Positions 33,920 to 42,355 of a stretch of DNA of 64,000 nucleotides are shown piece by piece (position 1 is the first letter of the stretch; each line of letters opens with the position of its first letter). The notes beneath the pieces are model-generated. The model saw only the letters and a program-made list of their open reading frames with translations, was not told where the DNA came from and did not search any database. The stretch comes from Poindextera sp035604135 (lineage in GTDB: Bacteria > Pseudomonadota > Alphaproteobacteria > Caulobacterales > Caulobacteraceae): positions 124,001 through 188,000 of the forward strand of contig DATNJB010000063.1 of NCBI GenBank assembly GCA_035604135.1, read 5' to 3'. Position numbers and translations under genes: made by a program.

Positions 33920-34491
33920 GCGGCCGTGGCCCTGGGCGGCCCGACGGGAAACCAGACGCCGTTCGACTGCACGCAGAACGTCGGGCCAGCCGCGAGCGCG
34001 CGCTCTTCGGCCATCTCGACCAGCTCGTAGAACACGGGCCGCGCGATCAGCGCCTCGAGGCCGCGGCGAACGTGCAGATAGGGCCTGGGCTCGCCCGTCT
34101 CGGCGTCCATCTCGATCCGGATGGCGTTGTCCGGCCCGGCATCGACCACGTCGCCGACGTTGGTCGTAAAGCGCAAGGCCTCGCCCTCGGCGTCGACGCG
34201 GGTGGCGATGAAGGGCGCATCCTCGACCGTGATCCGCATCTTCTCGGCGGGCGTGACCAGGTGGAAGCCGTCTGGGTCCTTCCTGAGCACGGTCGAGAAC
34301 AGGCGAACCAGCGCCTCGCGCCCGATCGGCGTGCCCTCGTGGAACCAGAGTCCATCCTTCTTGATGACGATGTCGATCTCGCCGCAGTGCTCCGGATGCC
34401 ACAGGTGCACCGGCGGCAACCCGCGCCCGGGCGCCTGCTTCTTCGCCTCCGCGACAACGCCTTCCAGCCCCTCCGGTCCCGTCTGGGTCAT
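33916..34491 (-). CDS. DUF1285 family protein
   Basis: 191 residues. LWHPEHCGEIDIVIKKDGLWFHEGTPIGREALVRLFSTVLRKD (about 29-72) is the hallmark of DUF1285, a small two-domain fold of unknown function. It is first in the operon with NUDIX hydrolase and cca, an arrangement seen in related bacteria. No membrane segment or signal peptide. Confidence 0.9.
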   Translation of the reverse strand: MTQTGPEGLEGVVAEAKKQAPGRGLPPVHLWHPEHCGEIDIVIKKDGLWFHEGTPIGREALVRLFSTVLRKDPDGFHLVTPAEKMRITVEDAPFIATRVDAEGEALRFTTNVGDVVDAGPDNAIRIEMDAETGEPRPYLHVRRGLEALIARPVFYELVEMAEERALAAGPTFCVQSNGVWFPVGPPRATAA

Positions 34492-34532
34492 GGGGGGAAG
34501 GTAGGCTGCGCCCCGTCCGCCCTCAAGCGGCG

Positions 34533-35223
34533 TCAGTCGTAGCGCAGGCGCGGGTGGAAAGCGGCTCGCCCGTCGGGCGTGAAGTCGAGCACCCCCGAAA
34601 GCGGCCAGATAAGGTCGATGTGCCGCGGATCCTGCCCCGGATCCGGCGGCGCGTACGCGAGCTCGGTCCCGTAGGTGTGGCGGATGGTTCCGCCTTTGCG
34701 GCTGAACACATTCAGCATCGGCCGCTGCTGGCCTTCCGGCGTCTCGCCGAAGTAGTCGGGTTGGAAGCTGTTGTTGGCCGAGGACAGCAGTCGAAGGTTT
34801 CGCCAGCCGCGGCGGCGCGCGAACGTCCGGACGCGCCGGATCGGCGAGCGGTCGATGACGGCGAGGCTGACGTTCTGCGTGATTGGCGCGACATCCCCGT
34901 CGAGGCTGTCCAGCATCGAGCTGCACGACGGGCAAGGCTCGTCCATGTTGGGTCCGTACATGTAGCAGTAGGCCACCAGCGTATCGTGCCGGCCGAAGAG
35001 CTCGGAGAGCCGCACGGGCCGCGCGTCGTCACCCGCTTCGAACACGTAGTCCTCGCGCACCGCGCCGCCTGGCGGCAGCGCGCGCCGCATGGCCGCCAAC
35101 CGCCTCGAGACGGCGGCGGAGCTCGATCTCGGCTGCGAGCAGCGCATCGCGCGCTTCGCGATAGGCAGCGCTCTCGTTCGGGAAGCCGAGCCCGGCCCCG
35201 GCGGCGGTCGCGGCGTCGGTCAT
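34533..35223 (-). pseudogene. DUF899 thioredoxin-like protein, frameshifted
   Basis: Two frames together make one DUF899 protein of about 229 residues. From the ATG at 35223 the first reads FPNESAAYREARDALLAAEIELRRRLEAV; the rest (AAMRRALPPGGAVREDYVFE, then the CPSCSSMLDSLDG thioredoxin-like motif) is in another frame, ending at 34533. Dropping one G near 35096-35098 (GTTGGCGGCC on the minus strand) gives LEAV-AAMRRALPPGG, as expected. Either a sequencing slip or a real inactivating insertion. DUF899 proteins resemble AhpC/thioredoxins; their function is unknown. Confidence 0.8.
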
Positions 35224-35284
35224 CGGTCGATCTCCCTTGTGAGTCCTTGGGAAAGAATGCGCTCAGATCGACGGCGCGGAAAGA

Positions 35285-35782
35285 TCAGGGATCAGGTCTG
35301 ACGAGCCCGCCCAGATCGGTCGCGGCGCCGCTCCCGAGCTCGCAGATCAGGACCCGCGCCGCGTCGACCGGTCCCGGAAGCACGACCGTTCGCGGCGCGC
35401 GCCGAAAGCCGAGCGGTCCGTAATAGGGATCATCGCCGACGAGAAGCACGAGGGCGTGCCCAGCCGTGGCGGCCGCCTCGCAGGCCCGGCGTATCAGCGC
35501 GGCGCCGAGTCCGAGACTGCGCCAGGCGTCCCCGACGGCGAAAGGGCCGAGCAGGACGGCGGGTGTCTCGCCGATACGAATCGGCCACATGCGCACGCAG
35601 CCCACCACTGCCCCGCCGCGGCGGGCGACGAAGCAGATGTCGCGTAACGGGTGGTTGCCCTCGCGCAGGCGCTCGGCCGTCTTCGTGTAGCGCCCCGGCC
35701 CGAACGCACGGTCGATGAGTGCGTCCACCAGGGGCGCGTCTCTCGGTTGTTCGGTGACGATGGGCGGCAGGTCGGCGGTCAT
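35285..35782 (-). CDS. GNAT family N-acetyltransferase (YhbS-like)
   Basis: 165 residues. The acetyl-CoA site is LLGPFAVGDAWRSLGLGAALIRRACE (about 77-102; R-x-L-G-L-G replaces Q-x-x-G-x-G). VLLVGDDPYYGPLGFRRAP is typical of the YhbS group. The substrate is unknown. A gap of about 60 bases separates it from the DUF899 remnant on the same strand. It is divergent from the MFS gene. Confidence 0.88.
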   Translation of the reverse strand: MTADLPPIVTEQPRDAPLVDALIDRAFGPGRYTKTAERLREGNHPLRDICFVARRGGAVVGCVRMWPIRIGETPAVLLGPFAVGDAWRSLGLGAALIRRACEAAATAGHALVLLVGDDPYYGPLGFRRAPRTVVLPGPVDAARVLICELGSGAATDLGGLVRPDP

Positions 35783-36003
35783 GGCGAATCGGGGCTTCAG
35801 GAGAGCGGATCAGGAACCCGCCCCATGACGCGCGGACGACGGAGCGGAACTTAAGCGCGGACCGGGGTCCGCAAGATCGTTCGCCGACGTCGCATTGGGT
35901 CGATCGCCTCCACCGGAAGGCGGCTCGCATAGGGCCAGGCGGAGCCGGCGTCAACGCCGGGCGCGCGATTGCCGCCGCGCCATCGCCACGCTAAGGCCCG
36001 CCG

Positions 36004-37242
36004 ATGGCCGTCGTCCATCCGCCCGGCTCGCTGTTCGCCGAGCGGGACTACATGCGCTTTTTGCTGTCGCGGCTCGCCGCCAACCTCGGGGTTCAAATCG
36101 AGAGCGTCGCAATCGGTTGGCAGATCTATGCGACCGCCCGGCGCAGTATGGACGTCGACCACGCCGCCTTCCTGGTCGGCATGGTGGGTTTGGCCTCGTT
36201 CGCGCCGCTCTTCCTCCTGGCGCTGCCGGCCGGCGTCGTGGCTGACCGATTCGATCGCAAGGCGATCCTTCGCGTCTGCTATGCGGCGGAGATTGCGGTG
36301 GTTGCGGGCCTGGCGATTGCGAGCCAGCTCAGGTTGGCGAACCCGCCTCTTATCCTCGTCGCGGCCGTCCTTTTCGGGGCGTCGAGGGCGTTTTGGGCGC
36401 CGGCCAACACAGCGCTTGGACCCATGCTGGTCCAGCGCGAACAGCTGGCGCGCTCGATCGCGTGGAATTCGCTGGCCGGCCAGGGCGGATCGATCCTCGG
36501 CCCGGCGCTCGGCGGTTTGCTGGTCGCGGTCTCACCTGCCCTCGCTTACTGGACCGCCGGCGGGCTCTATCTGTTCGCTGCCGGTGCCACGCTGCTGGTC
36601 GGCAAGTCCGGCCGGCCGGCGATCCAGTCGGCCTTCAGCCTCGCGATGGTCCGCGAGGGCCTAGCTTACGTCTGGACCAACAAGATCGTGTTCGGCGCCA
36701 TCTCGCTCGATCTGTGCGCCGTCTTGCTGGGCGGCGCGACCGCGCTCATGCCCGTGGTCGCCCGAGACATCCTGCATGTCGGCGCGAGCGGGTTCGGAAT
36801 CTTGCGCTCGGCGTCTTCTGTCGGAGCGGCATCGGTGGCGATCTATCTCGCCCGCCATCCGATCCGCCGGCATGCCGGCGTCAGCATGTTCGCAGGCGTC
36901 GCCGTCTTCGGCCTCGCCACGATCGTCTTCGGGCTCTCACGCTGGGCGCCGCTTTCGGTCGCGGCGCTGGTCGTCATCGGCGGCTCGGACATGCTCTCGG
37001 TGTTCGTCCGGGGCACGCTGGTCCAACTGGTCACGCCCGACCCCATGCGCGGGCGCGTGGCCGCCGTCGCCACCCTCTTCGTCTCGGCCTCCAACGAGCT
37101 CGGCGAGTTCCGCGGCGGCGTGGCGGCGCGTTTTGTGGGGCCGATCACGGCCCTGGTCGGCGGCGGGATCGGCGCGTTGATCGTCAGCGGCCTTTGGGCG
37201 CGACTCTTTCCAGCCTTGCGCAAGGCCGACCGCCTCGCTTAA
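36004..37242 (+). CDS. MFS transporter, EntS/MFS_3-like
   Basis: 412 residues, about 12 membrane helices. The N-terminus LRSLAANLGVQ-type start (FLLSRLAANLGVQIESVAIGWQIY) and the loop 2-3 motif GVVADRFDRKAILR near 78-91 identify the MFS_3 group, exporters like EntS. A polar C-terminal end, PALRKADRLA. Substrate not readable. It is 44 bases before the SDR gene and may share its transcript. Confidence 0.9.
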   Translation: MAVVHPPGSLFAERDYMRFLLSRLAANLGVQIESVAIGWQIYATARRSMDVDHAAFLVGMVGLASFAPLFLLALPAGVVADRFDRKAILRVCYAAEIAVVAGLAIASQLRLANPPLILVAAVLFGASRAFWAPANTALGPMLVQREQLARSIAWNSLAGQGGSILGPALGGLLVAVSPALAYWTAGGLYLFAAGATLLVGKSGRPAIQSAFSLAMVREGLAYVWTNKIVFGAISLDLCAVLLGGATALMPVVARDILHVGASGFGILRSASSVGAASVAIYLARHPIRRHAGVSMFAGVAVFGLATIVFGLSRWAPLSVAALVVIGGSDMLSVFVRGTLVQLVTPDPMRGRVAAVATLFVSASNELGEFRGGVAARFVGPITALVGGGIGALIVSGLWARLFPALRKADRLA

Positions 37243-37286
37243 GCCGTCGTCCGCGAAATCCAATTCTTTTCGGGAGATTGAAGATC

Positions 37287-38225
37287 ATGGGCGTTTTGAA
37301 TGGCAAGGTTGTTCTGGTCACCGGCGGCGGCAACGGCATCGGGCGCGAGTGCGCGCTGATCGCCGCGGCCGAGGGGGCCAAGGTCGTGGTCAACGACCTC
37401 GGCGGTTCGCTCTCCGGCGGCGATGAAGGCTCGGCCGGCCCGGCCGAGACGGTGGCGCAGGAGATCCGCGCCAAGGGCGGCGAAGCGGTCTCCAACTCCG
37501 AAAGCGTCACCTCGCTCAAGGCCTGCGAGGGCATGTTGCAACAGGCGCTCGACGCTTTCGGCGGCCTGCACGCTGTGATCAACCCGGCCGGCATCCTGCG
37601 CGACGGCATGTTCCACAAGATGAGCGAGCAGGACTGGGACAGCGTGATCGCGGTGCACCTTAAGGGCTCGTTCAACGTGGCGCGGGCGACCATCGAGCAC
37701 TTCCGCGAACAGAACGACGGCGCCTACGTCTTCTACACCTCGACCTCGGGGCTGTTCGGCAACATCGGGCAGACCAACTATGGCGCGGCCAAGATGGGCA
37801 TCGTGGGCCTGTCGCGGATCATCGCCATGGAAGGCGCGCGCAACAACGTGCGCTCCAACGCCCTCGCCCCCGTCGCCTGGACCCGCATGACCCAGTCGGT
37901 GCCGGTGAAGGACGAGGCGGCGGCGGCGCGCCGGCAGGTGATGGCCCAGACCATCCGCCCGGATCAGCCGGCCAAGCTCTCGGTCGCTCTCGTGTCGGAG
38001 GGCGCCAAGGCCGTGAGCGGTCAGATCTTCGGCGCGAGCGGCGACAACCTGATCCTCTACAGCCAGCCGCGCCCGATCGCGAACCTCAACAAGGCCGAAG
38101 GCTGGACGCCGGAGACGATCCTGTCGGAAGCCCTCCCGCAGATGCACGAGAAGTTCTTCGACTTGAACCGTGGGCCGATGCCGGGCGCCCAGCGCCCCGC
38201 CGCGGCGGCCGCCCCGGCGGGCTGA
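37287..38225 (+). CDS. Short-chain dehydrogenase, MFE/HSD17B4-like
   Basis: 312 residues. NAD-binding GGGNGIGRE near 13-21, NDLGGSLSG near 38-46, NPAGI near 96-100 (usual NNAG) and the active-site TSTSGLFGNIGQTNYGAAKMG with Ser, Tyr and Lys near 151-171. The insertion after NDLGG and the ILRD sequence resemble the dehydrogenase domain of peroxisomal multifunctional enzyme type 2. It probably oxidises a 3-hydroxyacyl-CoA. An Ala/Pro-rich tail ends the protein. Confidence 0.9.
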   Translation: MGVLNGKVVLVTGGGNGIGRECALIAAAEGAKVVVNDLGGSLSGGDEGSAGPAETVAQEIRAKGGEAVSNSESVTSLKACEGMLQQALDAFGGLHAVINPAGILRDGMFHKMSEQDWDSVIAVHLKGSFNVARATIEHFREQNDGAYVFYTSTSGLFGNIGQTNYGAAKMGIVGLSRIIAMEGARNNVRSNALAPVAWTRMTQSVPVKDEAAAARRQVMAQTIRPDQPAKLSVALVSEGAKAVSGQIFGASGDNLILYSQPRPIANLNKAEGWTPETILSEALPQMHEKFFDLNRGPMPGAQRPAAAAAPAG

Positions 38226-38294
38226 CGTCTCGAGGCAGGGGGCCGACCGCTCGCTCGATCGATCGATGGCCTTGCGTTCGGCGCTTCGACACAA

Positions 38295-38528
38295 TTAGCT
38301 GGCCAGGAAGCCAAGAACCGGCTCACCGCCTTGGTCAGCGAGGTGGAAGCCGGCGCCGAGGTGATTATCACCCGCCGCGGCAAGCCCGTGGCTCGGCTGA
38401 CCCCCATCGGACCCGGGTTCGATCGAGCTCGCGCCTCCCGCGCGGCGGCAGGGTTGCGATCGGCCAGCAAGGGGCAGACGCTGGGGGGCTTGTCCCTGAA
38501 GGCTCTGATCGTCGAGGGGCGACGATGA
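38295..38528 (+). pseudogene. Phd/YefM-type antitoxin, N-terminus damaged
   Basis: The frame reads LAGQEAKNRLTALVSEVEAG, then VIITRRGKPVARLTPIG, a clear Phd/YefM antitoxin domain, and ends VEGRR just into the toxin start. No ATG, GTG or TTG opens this frame before EAKNRL; the only ATG nearby (38266, after a GATC/CGAT tandem run) is in another frame and meets a stop at 38296. The next in-frame candidate (TTG at 38331) would cut off the conserved N-terminal helix. So the start has probably been lost, though an unusual start codon is possible. Confidence 0.65.
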
Positions 38529-38942
38529 GCTTTGTCGTCGACGCTTCGGTCGCCCTAGCGTGGTGTTTCGAGGACGAGCAGACGTCAGTTGTCATGGCCA
38601 TCCTCGATCGCGTTGTGGAGTCGGGGGGCCGTCGCGCCGCAGCTGTGGCCCCTAGAGATGCTGAACGGGCTCCTGACCGCCGAGCGCCGCGGTCGTCTCG
38701 ATGCGAGTGCGCGCGTTCGCATGACCCGCTCGCTCGCTGATCCGCCGATCCGGATCGACGAGGAAACAGCCGCGCTTGCCTGGACCGCCATCAGCGAGCT
38801 TGCGGAGCGCCATCGGCTAACGGCCAATGACGCCGCCTATCTTGAACTCGCGCACCGTTTGGAGCTGCCGCTCGCGACCGCAGACGACGCCCTGGCGACG
38901 GCGGCCGAGAGCGCTGGAGTCGCGCTCCTGGAGACGAGCTGA
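38525..38942 (+). pseudogene. VapC-type PIN toxin, frameshifted at a G run
   Basis: The first frame reads MSFVVDASVALAWCFEDEQ, with the PIN catalytic Asp (VVDASV) and Glu, and the second continues with GAVAPQLWPLEMLNGLL and LTANDAAYLELAHRLELPLAT, with the later acidic residues. The switch falls in a run of six G at 38623-38628; with five G the reading frame is whole (ESGAVAPQLW), giving about 138 residues. VapC toxins cut tRNA or rRNA. The overlap with the antitoxin frame is the usual operon pattern. Probably an inactive pair or a sequence error. Confidence 0.75.
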
Positions 38943-38999
38943 CGCTCGATCAGCGTCGCCGTCGATCCCGAGCCGCCCGGCCGGCCTGTCGCGGCCGGT

Positions 39000-39686
39000 C
39001 TAGCGCTTCCGATAAACGCCGGAGAAGCTGACGTTCATCCCGCCGCAGGCCCCGTTGTCGGTTGCGACGATGACGTCGCCGATTAGCCGCAGGGTCGCGC
39101 TGCAGGCCTGCGGATCGCTTGCGTCGGCGAAGGTGACAGCATTGCCTTTCGGCGTCGCGGTTCCGGAGAGATCGCCGAGGTTCGGCCCGCCCGGGAACTG
39201 CCGCGCGGACGGATGCGCCGAGGGCCAATAGGCCTGGCCGTCAACCGTCAGCGTCGCCCCTTTGGCGGTCAGACGGATCGTGTCATCGCCGTAGCTCCAG
39301 CGACCGGCCCAGGCTTTGAGAGGCGGCGCGGCGTCGACCGGCAGCGGCTTGAGCCGGGCCGTCTCGAGGTAGCCGGCGTCGTCGTGCGCCGGATCGAACG
39401 CGCAGACAAAGGCGCCGTGGCGATGGCCGCTGAGCACGATCGCGCCCGGCGCGAGCACGGTGGTGCCGCGACACTTCTGCGTCTCGGCCGGGCAGCCATC
39501 GTCGTCGCTCAGCAGGGAGACCCGCCCCGCACCGATGACCTGCGCGCGACCGACCGCGGTCTCGTTCGCTGGGAAGGAGCCGTTGCGGCAGGTGTCGTCC
39601 GGCGTCTGCGCGCGCGCGGCGATGGCCGCCGAGAGCGCGAGCAGCATCAGCCCCGCGCGCGTTGCGCCTCTAGCGCGATCGCTCAT
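39000..39686 (-). CDS. Exported protein of unknown function
   Basis: 228 residues. A signal peptide (MSDRARGATRAGLMLLALSAAIAARAQ) ends near residue 27. The mature part has DTCRNGSFPANETAVGRAQV and a cysteine pair at CPAETQKC, then a beta-rich second half (WAGRWSYGDDTIRLTAKGATLTVDG) like an exported lipocalin-like or SH3-like barrel, and GACGGMNVSFSGVYRKR at the end. No catalytic motif. Its start overlaps the stop of the GNAT gene upstream by 17 bases, so it is in that operon. Confidence 0.75.
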   Translation of the reverse strand: MSDRARGATRAGLMLLALSAAIAARAQTPDDTCRNGSFPANETAVGRAQVIGAGRVSLLSDDDGCPAETQKCRGTTVLAPGAIVLSGHRHGAFVCAFDPAHDDAGYLETARLKPLPVDAAPPLKAWAGRWSYGDDTIRLTAKGATLTVDGQAYWPSAHPSARQFPGGPNLGDLSGTATPKGNAVTFADASDPQACSATLRLIGDVIVATDNGACGGMNVSFSGVYRKR

Positions 39687-40281
39687 TCCAGGCCTCCTTC
39701 GTCATTTCCCAATAAAGGGAGCGGCGGATCGTACCATCGGCGCGGACGCTTTCGCGCTCGCCCATGCGCTCGAAGCCCGCGGCGTCGATCAGGCGCGCCG
39801 AGCGGACGTTGTCGAGGGCCGCGGTGAGCCCGATCAGCCGCACGCCCAGACTCTCGAACATCCAGCCGAAGGCGTGCAGCGCCCCCTGGCCGCCTTGGCC
39901 GCCGCCCTGCCGGCTGGCGCGCACGGCGCCGGCGAGCTCGGCCGAGCTGCGCTCGGGCCAGACGGTGAACTTGGAGTAGCTGATCACCTCGCCCGCAGCG
40001 TCGCGCGTGACGGTCAGGAGGCCTTCGCCCCGCTCGCGCTCGGCGTCGCTCGTCCTTATCCAGGCCCGAACGTTGTCGACCGTGATCGGCCGCGGCAGGT
40101 CGTAGATCGGGTCGGACACGGCCGGGTCGGCCAGGAAGGCGGCGAGGGCCTCTGCGTCCGTCTCGACCGCGACCGCCCGCCCCTCGCCGAGCGCCGCGAG
40201 GTCCGGATCGCGAACGGCGGCGCGGATGCGCTCGGCCTCTCCAGGGCTGGCGGCAAGCACAGTCTTCGGCGGCGCGCTCAT
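39670..40281 (-). CDS. GNAT family N-acetyltransferase (RimJ/RimL-like)
   Basis: 203 residues from the ATG at 40281. The acetyl-CoA loop region is RASRQGGGQGGQGALHAFGWMFE (about 122-144), which is unusually glycine-rich, followed by GLTAALDNVRSARLIDAAGFERMGERES, the classic N-x-x-S-x-x-x-x-x-x-GF segment of RimJ-type enzymes. Overlaps the next upstream GNAT by four bases (ATGA). Confidence 0.85.
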   Translation of the reverse strand: MSAPPKTVLAASPGEAERIRAAVRDPDLAALGEGRAVAVETDAEALAAFLADPAVSDPIYDLPRPITVDNVRAWIRTSDAERERGEGLLTVTRDAAGEVISYSKFTVWPERSSAELAGAVRASRQGGGQGGQGALHAFGWMFESLGVRLIGLTAALDNVRSARLIDAAGFERMGERESVRADGTIRRSLYWEMTKEAWNERSR

Positions 40282-40757
40282 GGCTCGGCAAGCCTGGCCA
40301 ACGCCTCGCCAGACAGATGGCGCTTGAGCCACTCGGCCTGGGTCGTGGCGCCCAGGCGGTCGTAGAAGGCGATCGCCGGCCCATTCCAGTCGAGCACCGC
40401 CCACTCCAGCCGGGCCAGCCCCTCGTCGCGGCAACGGCGCGCAAGGCGGCGCAGCAGCGCCAGCCCTGCGCCGCGGCCTCGTGCGGCCGGCCGGACGAAC
40501 AGATCCTCGAGATAGATTCCGTGCCGGCCCTCGAAGGTCGAGAGGTTGTAGAACCAGAGCGCAAAGCCCACAGGCTCATCCTCGAGCTCTACGATGTCGC
40601 AGAAGGCGCGTGGGTTGGCGGCGAACAGGGCGGCGCGGACGTCAGCCTCGGTCGCTTTGGCCTCATGCGCCAGCCGCTCGTAGTCGGCGAGCTCGTGGAT
40701 GAACGCATGGATCAGGGGCGCATCGGCGGGCGCGGCCGGGCGGACGGTGACGGTCAC
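40278..40757 (-). CDS. GNAT family N-acetyltransferase (diamine acetyltransferase-like)
   Basis: 159 residues from a GTG at 40757 that overlaps the HAD stop (GTGA). GIYLEDLFVRPAARGRGAGLALLRRLA (about 80-106) is the acetyl-CoA site with R-G-R-G-A-G, and WAVLDWNGPAIAFYDRLGA follows. YNLSTFEGRHGIYLEDL is the signature of spermidine/spermine N-acetyltransferase-like proteins. The substrate is probably an amine. Confidence 0.9.
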   Translation of the reverse strand: MTVTVRPAAPADAPLIHAFIHELADYERLAHEAKATEADVRAALFAANPRAFCDIVELEDEPVGFALWFYNLSTFEGRHGIYLEDLFVRPAARGRGAGLALLRRLARRCRDEGLARLEWAVLDWNGPAIAFYDRLGATTQAEWLKRHLSGEALARLAEP

Positions 40758-41347
40758 TCGAAGCCTCGCTCCGCCAGCTCTCCCATCAGCTGGCCATTGG
40801 CGCGGTAGTGGATCGCATCCCAGCCGATGTCACGCGCCAGGCTGACGTTGGCCGCCGAGTCGTCGATGAGCACGATCCCCTCTGGGTTGACGCCGAGCCG
40901 CGCCTCGACGGCGGCATAGGCGCGCGCGTCCGCCTTGGTCAGGCCGAGCTCGGCCGACCAGAACATCGGGTCGAGCCCATGGCCGTCGGGAAAGACCTCG
41001 CGCACGAAGACCGGGTTGTCGCTGAAGCCGCCGACACGGGCGCGCGACTTCAGGACCGCGGCGTATTCCCAGAGCGCGACGTTCGGCGCCTCGAACACGC
41101 TGAGGATCAGCGCGATCGCGGCCGCCTTCGGCACTGGCCAGCCGGCGAGCGCCGAGAGCGCGTCCGTCAGCTCGGCTTCGTCCGCACCGCCGAGGTCGAG
41201 CCGCTCGTGCAGCTCGAGGTCCATGAACGCGCGCGCCGCATCGAGCGTCACCTTGAGCGCGCGCGCCAACGTCCGCAGGCGTCGTTCACGGTCGAAAGGC
41301 AGCGGGACGCCGCCCAGGTCGAAGAGGACGACCTCGGGCCTCGCCAT
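40754..41347 (-). CDS. HAD-superfamily hydrolase
   Basis: 197 residues. Motif I FDLGGVPLPFDRER near 8-21 carries the nucleophile Asp (the second Asp is Gly, as in YihX-like members), and motif IV IVLIDDSAANVSLARDIGW near 157-175 the acidic pair. The family are phosphatases of sugar phosphates and related compounds. The first of four genes overlapping in an operon with two GNATs and an exported protein; 8 bases after the HSDL2-like gene. Confidence 0.88.
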   Translation of the reverse strand: MARPEVVLFDLGGVPLPFDRERRLRTLARALKVTLDAARAFMDLELHERLDLGGADEAELTDALSALAGWPVPKAAAIALILSVFEAPNVALWEYAAVLKSRARVGGFSDNPVFVREVFPDGHGLDPMFWSAELGLTKADARAYAAVEARLGVNPEGIVLIDDSAANVSLARDIGWDAIHYRANGQLMGELAERGFE

Positions 41348-41355
41348 AGCCGCGT

Positions 41356-42216
41356 TCAGGCGCCGATCTTCACGCCGGGCGGCGGCGGGATGTCGGCCGG
41401 CACGAAGAAGTCGGCCATCAGCGGCGTTCCCGGATCGACCCGGTACTTGTCGAAGTCGCGCTCGCCTTCGCCGTAGAGGAAGGTGTCGTCGATCAGGAAG
41501 TTGCCGCTGAACGACCGCGACGGCTTCTCGAAGATGGCGTGCGCGGCGTCGGCCATGATCTCGACCGTGCGGCAGGCCTTCATCCCCTCGTCGCCCGAAA
41601 GCGCGAACCGAATCGCCGCCGTCGCGATGCCCGTGCGCGGCCAGAGCGCGTTGAAGGCGATGCCGTCGTCCTTGAACTCGGCGGCCATGCCCAAGACGCA
41701 CATCGACATGCCGAACTTGGCCATCGAATAGGCGGTGTGGCCGGCGAACCAGCGCGGCGACATGTCCAGAGGCGGCGAGAGCATGAGCACGTGCGGATTG
41801 GCCGCGCGCTTCAGGTGCGGAATGCAGGCCTTGGAGGTCAGGTACGTCCCCCGCGCGTTGATCCCGTTCATCAGGTCGTAGCGCCGCATGTCGGTGGCCA
41901 GCGTGCCGGTGAGCTGGATCGCCGAGGCGTTGTTCACGCAGATGTCGATGCCGCCGAACCGGGCGACGGTCTGCTCGACCGCGCCGAAGACCATGGCGTC
42001 GTCGCGCACGTCGACGACCAGCGGCAGCGCCTTGCCGCCAGCCCGCTCGATCTCCTCGGCGGCCGTGTAGATCGTGCCAGGCAAGTGCTTGTGCGGCTCG
42101 GCGGTCTTGGCGGCGATGGCGATGTTGGCGCCGTCGCGCGCGGCGCGCAGCGCGATGGCGAGCCCGATGCCGCGACTCGCGCCGGTGATGAACAGGGTCG
42201 TTCCGGACAGGCTCAT
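41356..42216 (-). CDS. SDR oxidoreductase, HSDL2-like
   Basis: 286 residues. NAD(P)-binding TGASRGIGLAIALRAARDGAN near 11-31, IAAKTAEPHKHLPGTIYTAAEEIE near 34-57 (the HSDL2 signature), VNNASAIQLTGT near 94-105 and the active site YSMAKFGMSM near 169-178. SPPLDMSPRWFAGHTAYSMAK also fits hydroxysteroid dehydrogenase-like protein 2. It probably acts on a 3-hydroxyacyl or lipid substrate. The start of the leftward HAD-GNAT gene series. Confidence 0.92.
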   Translation of the reverse strand: MSLSGTTLFITGASRGIGLAIALRAARDGANIAIAAKTAEPHKHLPGTIYTAAEEIERAGGKALPLVVDVRDDAMVFGAVEQTVARFGGIDICVNNASAIQLTGTLATDMRRYDLMNGINARGTYLTSKACIPHLKRAANPHVLMLSPPLDMSPRWFAGHTAYSMAKFGMSMCVLGMAAEFKDDGIAFNALWPRTGIATAAIRFALSGDEGMKACRTVEIMADAAHAIFEKPSRSFSGNFLIDDTFLYGEGERDFDKYRVDPGTPLMADFFVPADIPPPPGVKIGA

Positions 42217-42355
42217 GGGCGCTCCTTGGCTGACGAAGCCGGCCTATCGCGCAGCAGGCACGCCGTCCAGCCGAAGGCGCGTGGCGGCCCGACTTGACCG
42301 GCTTGGCGCGTACGCGTTTAAGCTCAGCAAAAATGGGAACGCCCCAGGAGTAGCT

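Noticed and set aside
38525..38942. Programmed frameshifting in the toxin gene
   Set aside because: A plain G run without a slippery heptamer, stop context or structured element is better explained by mutation or error.
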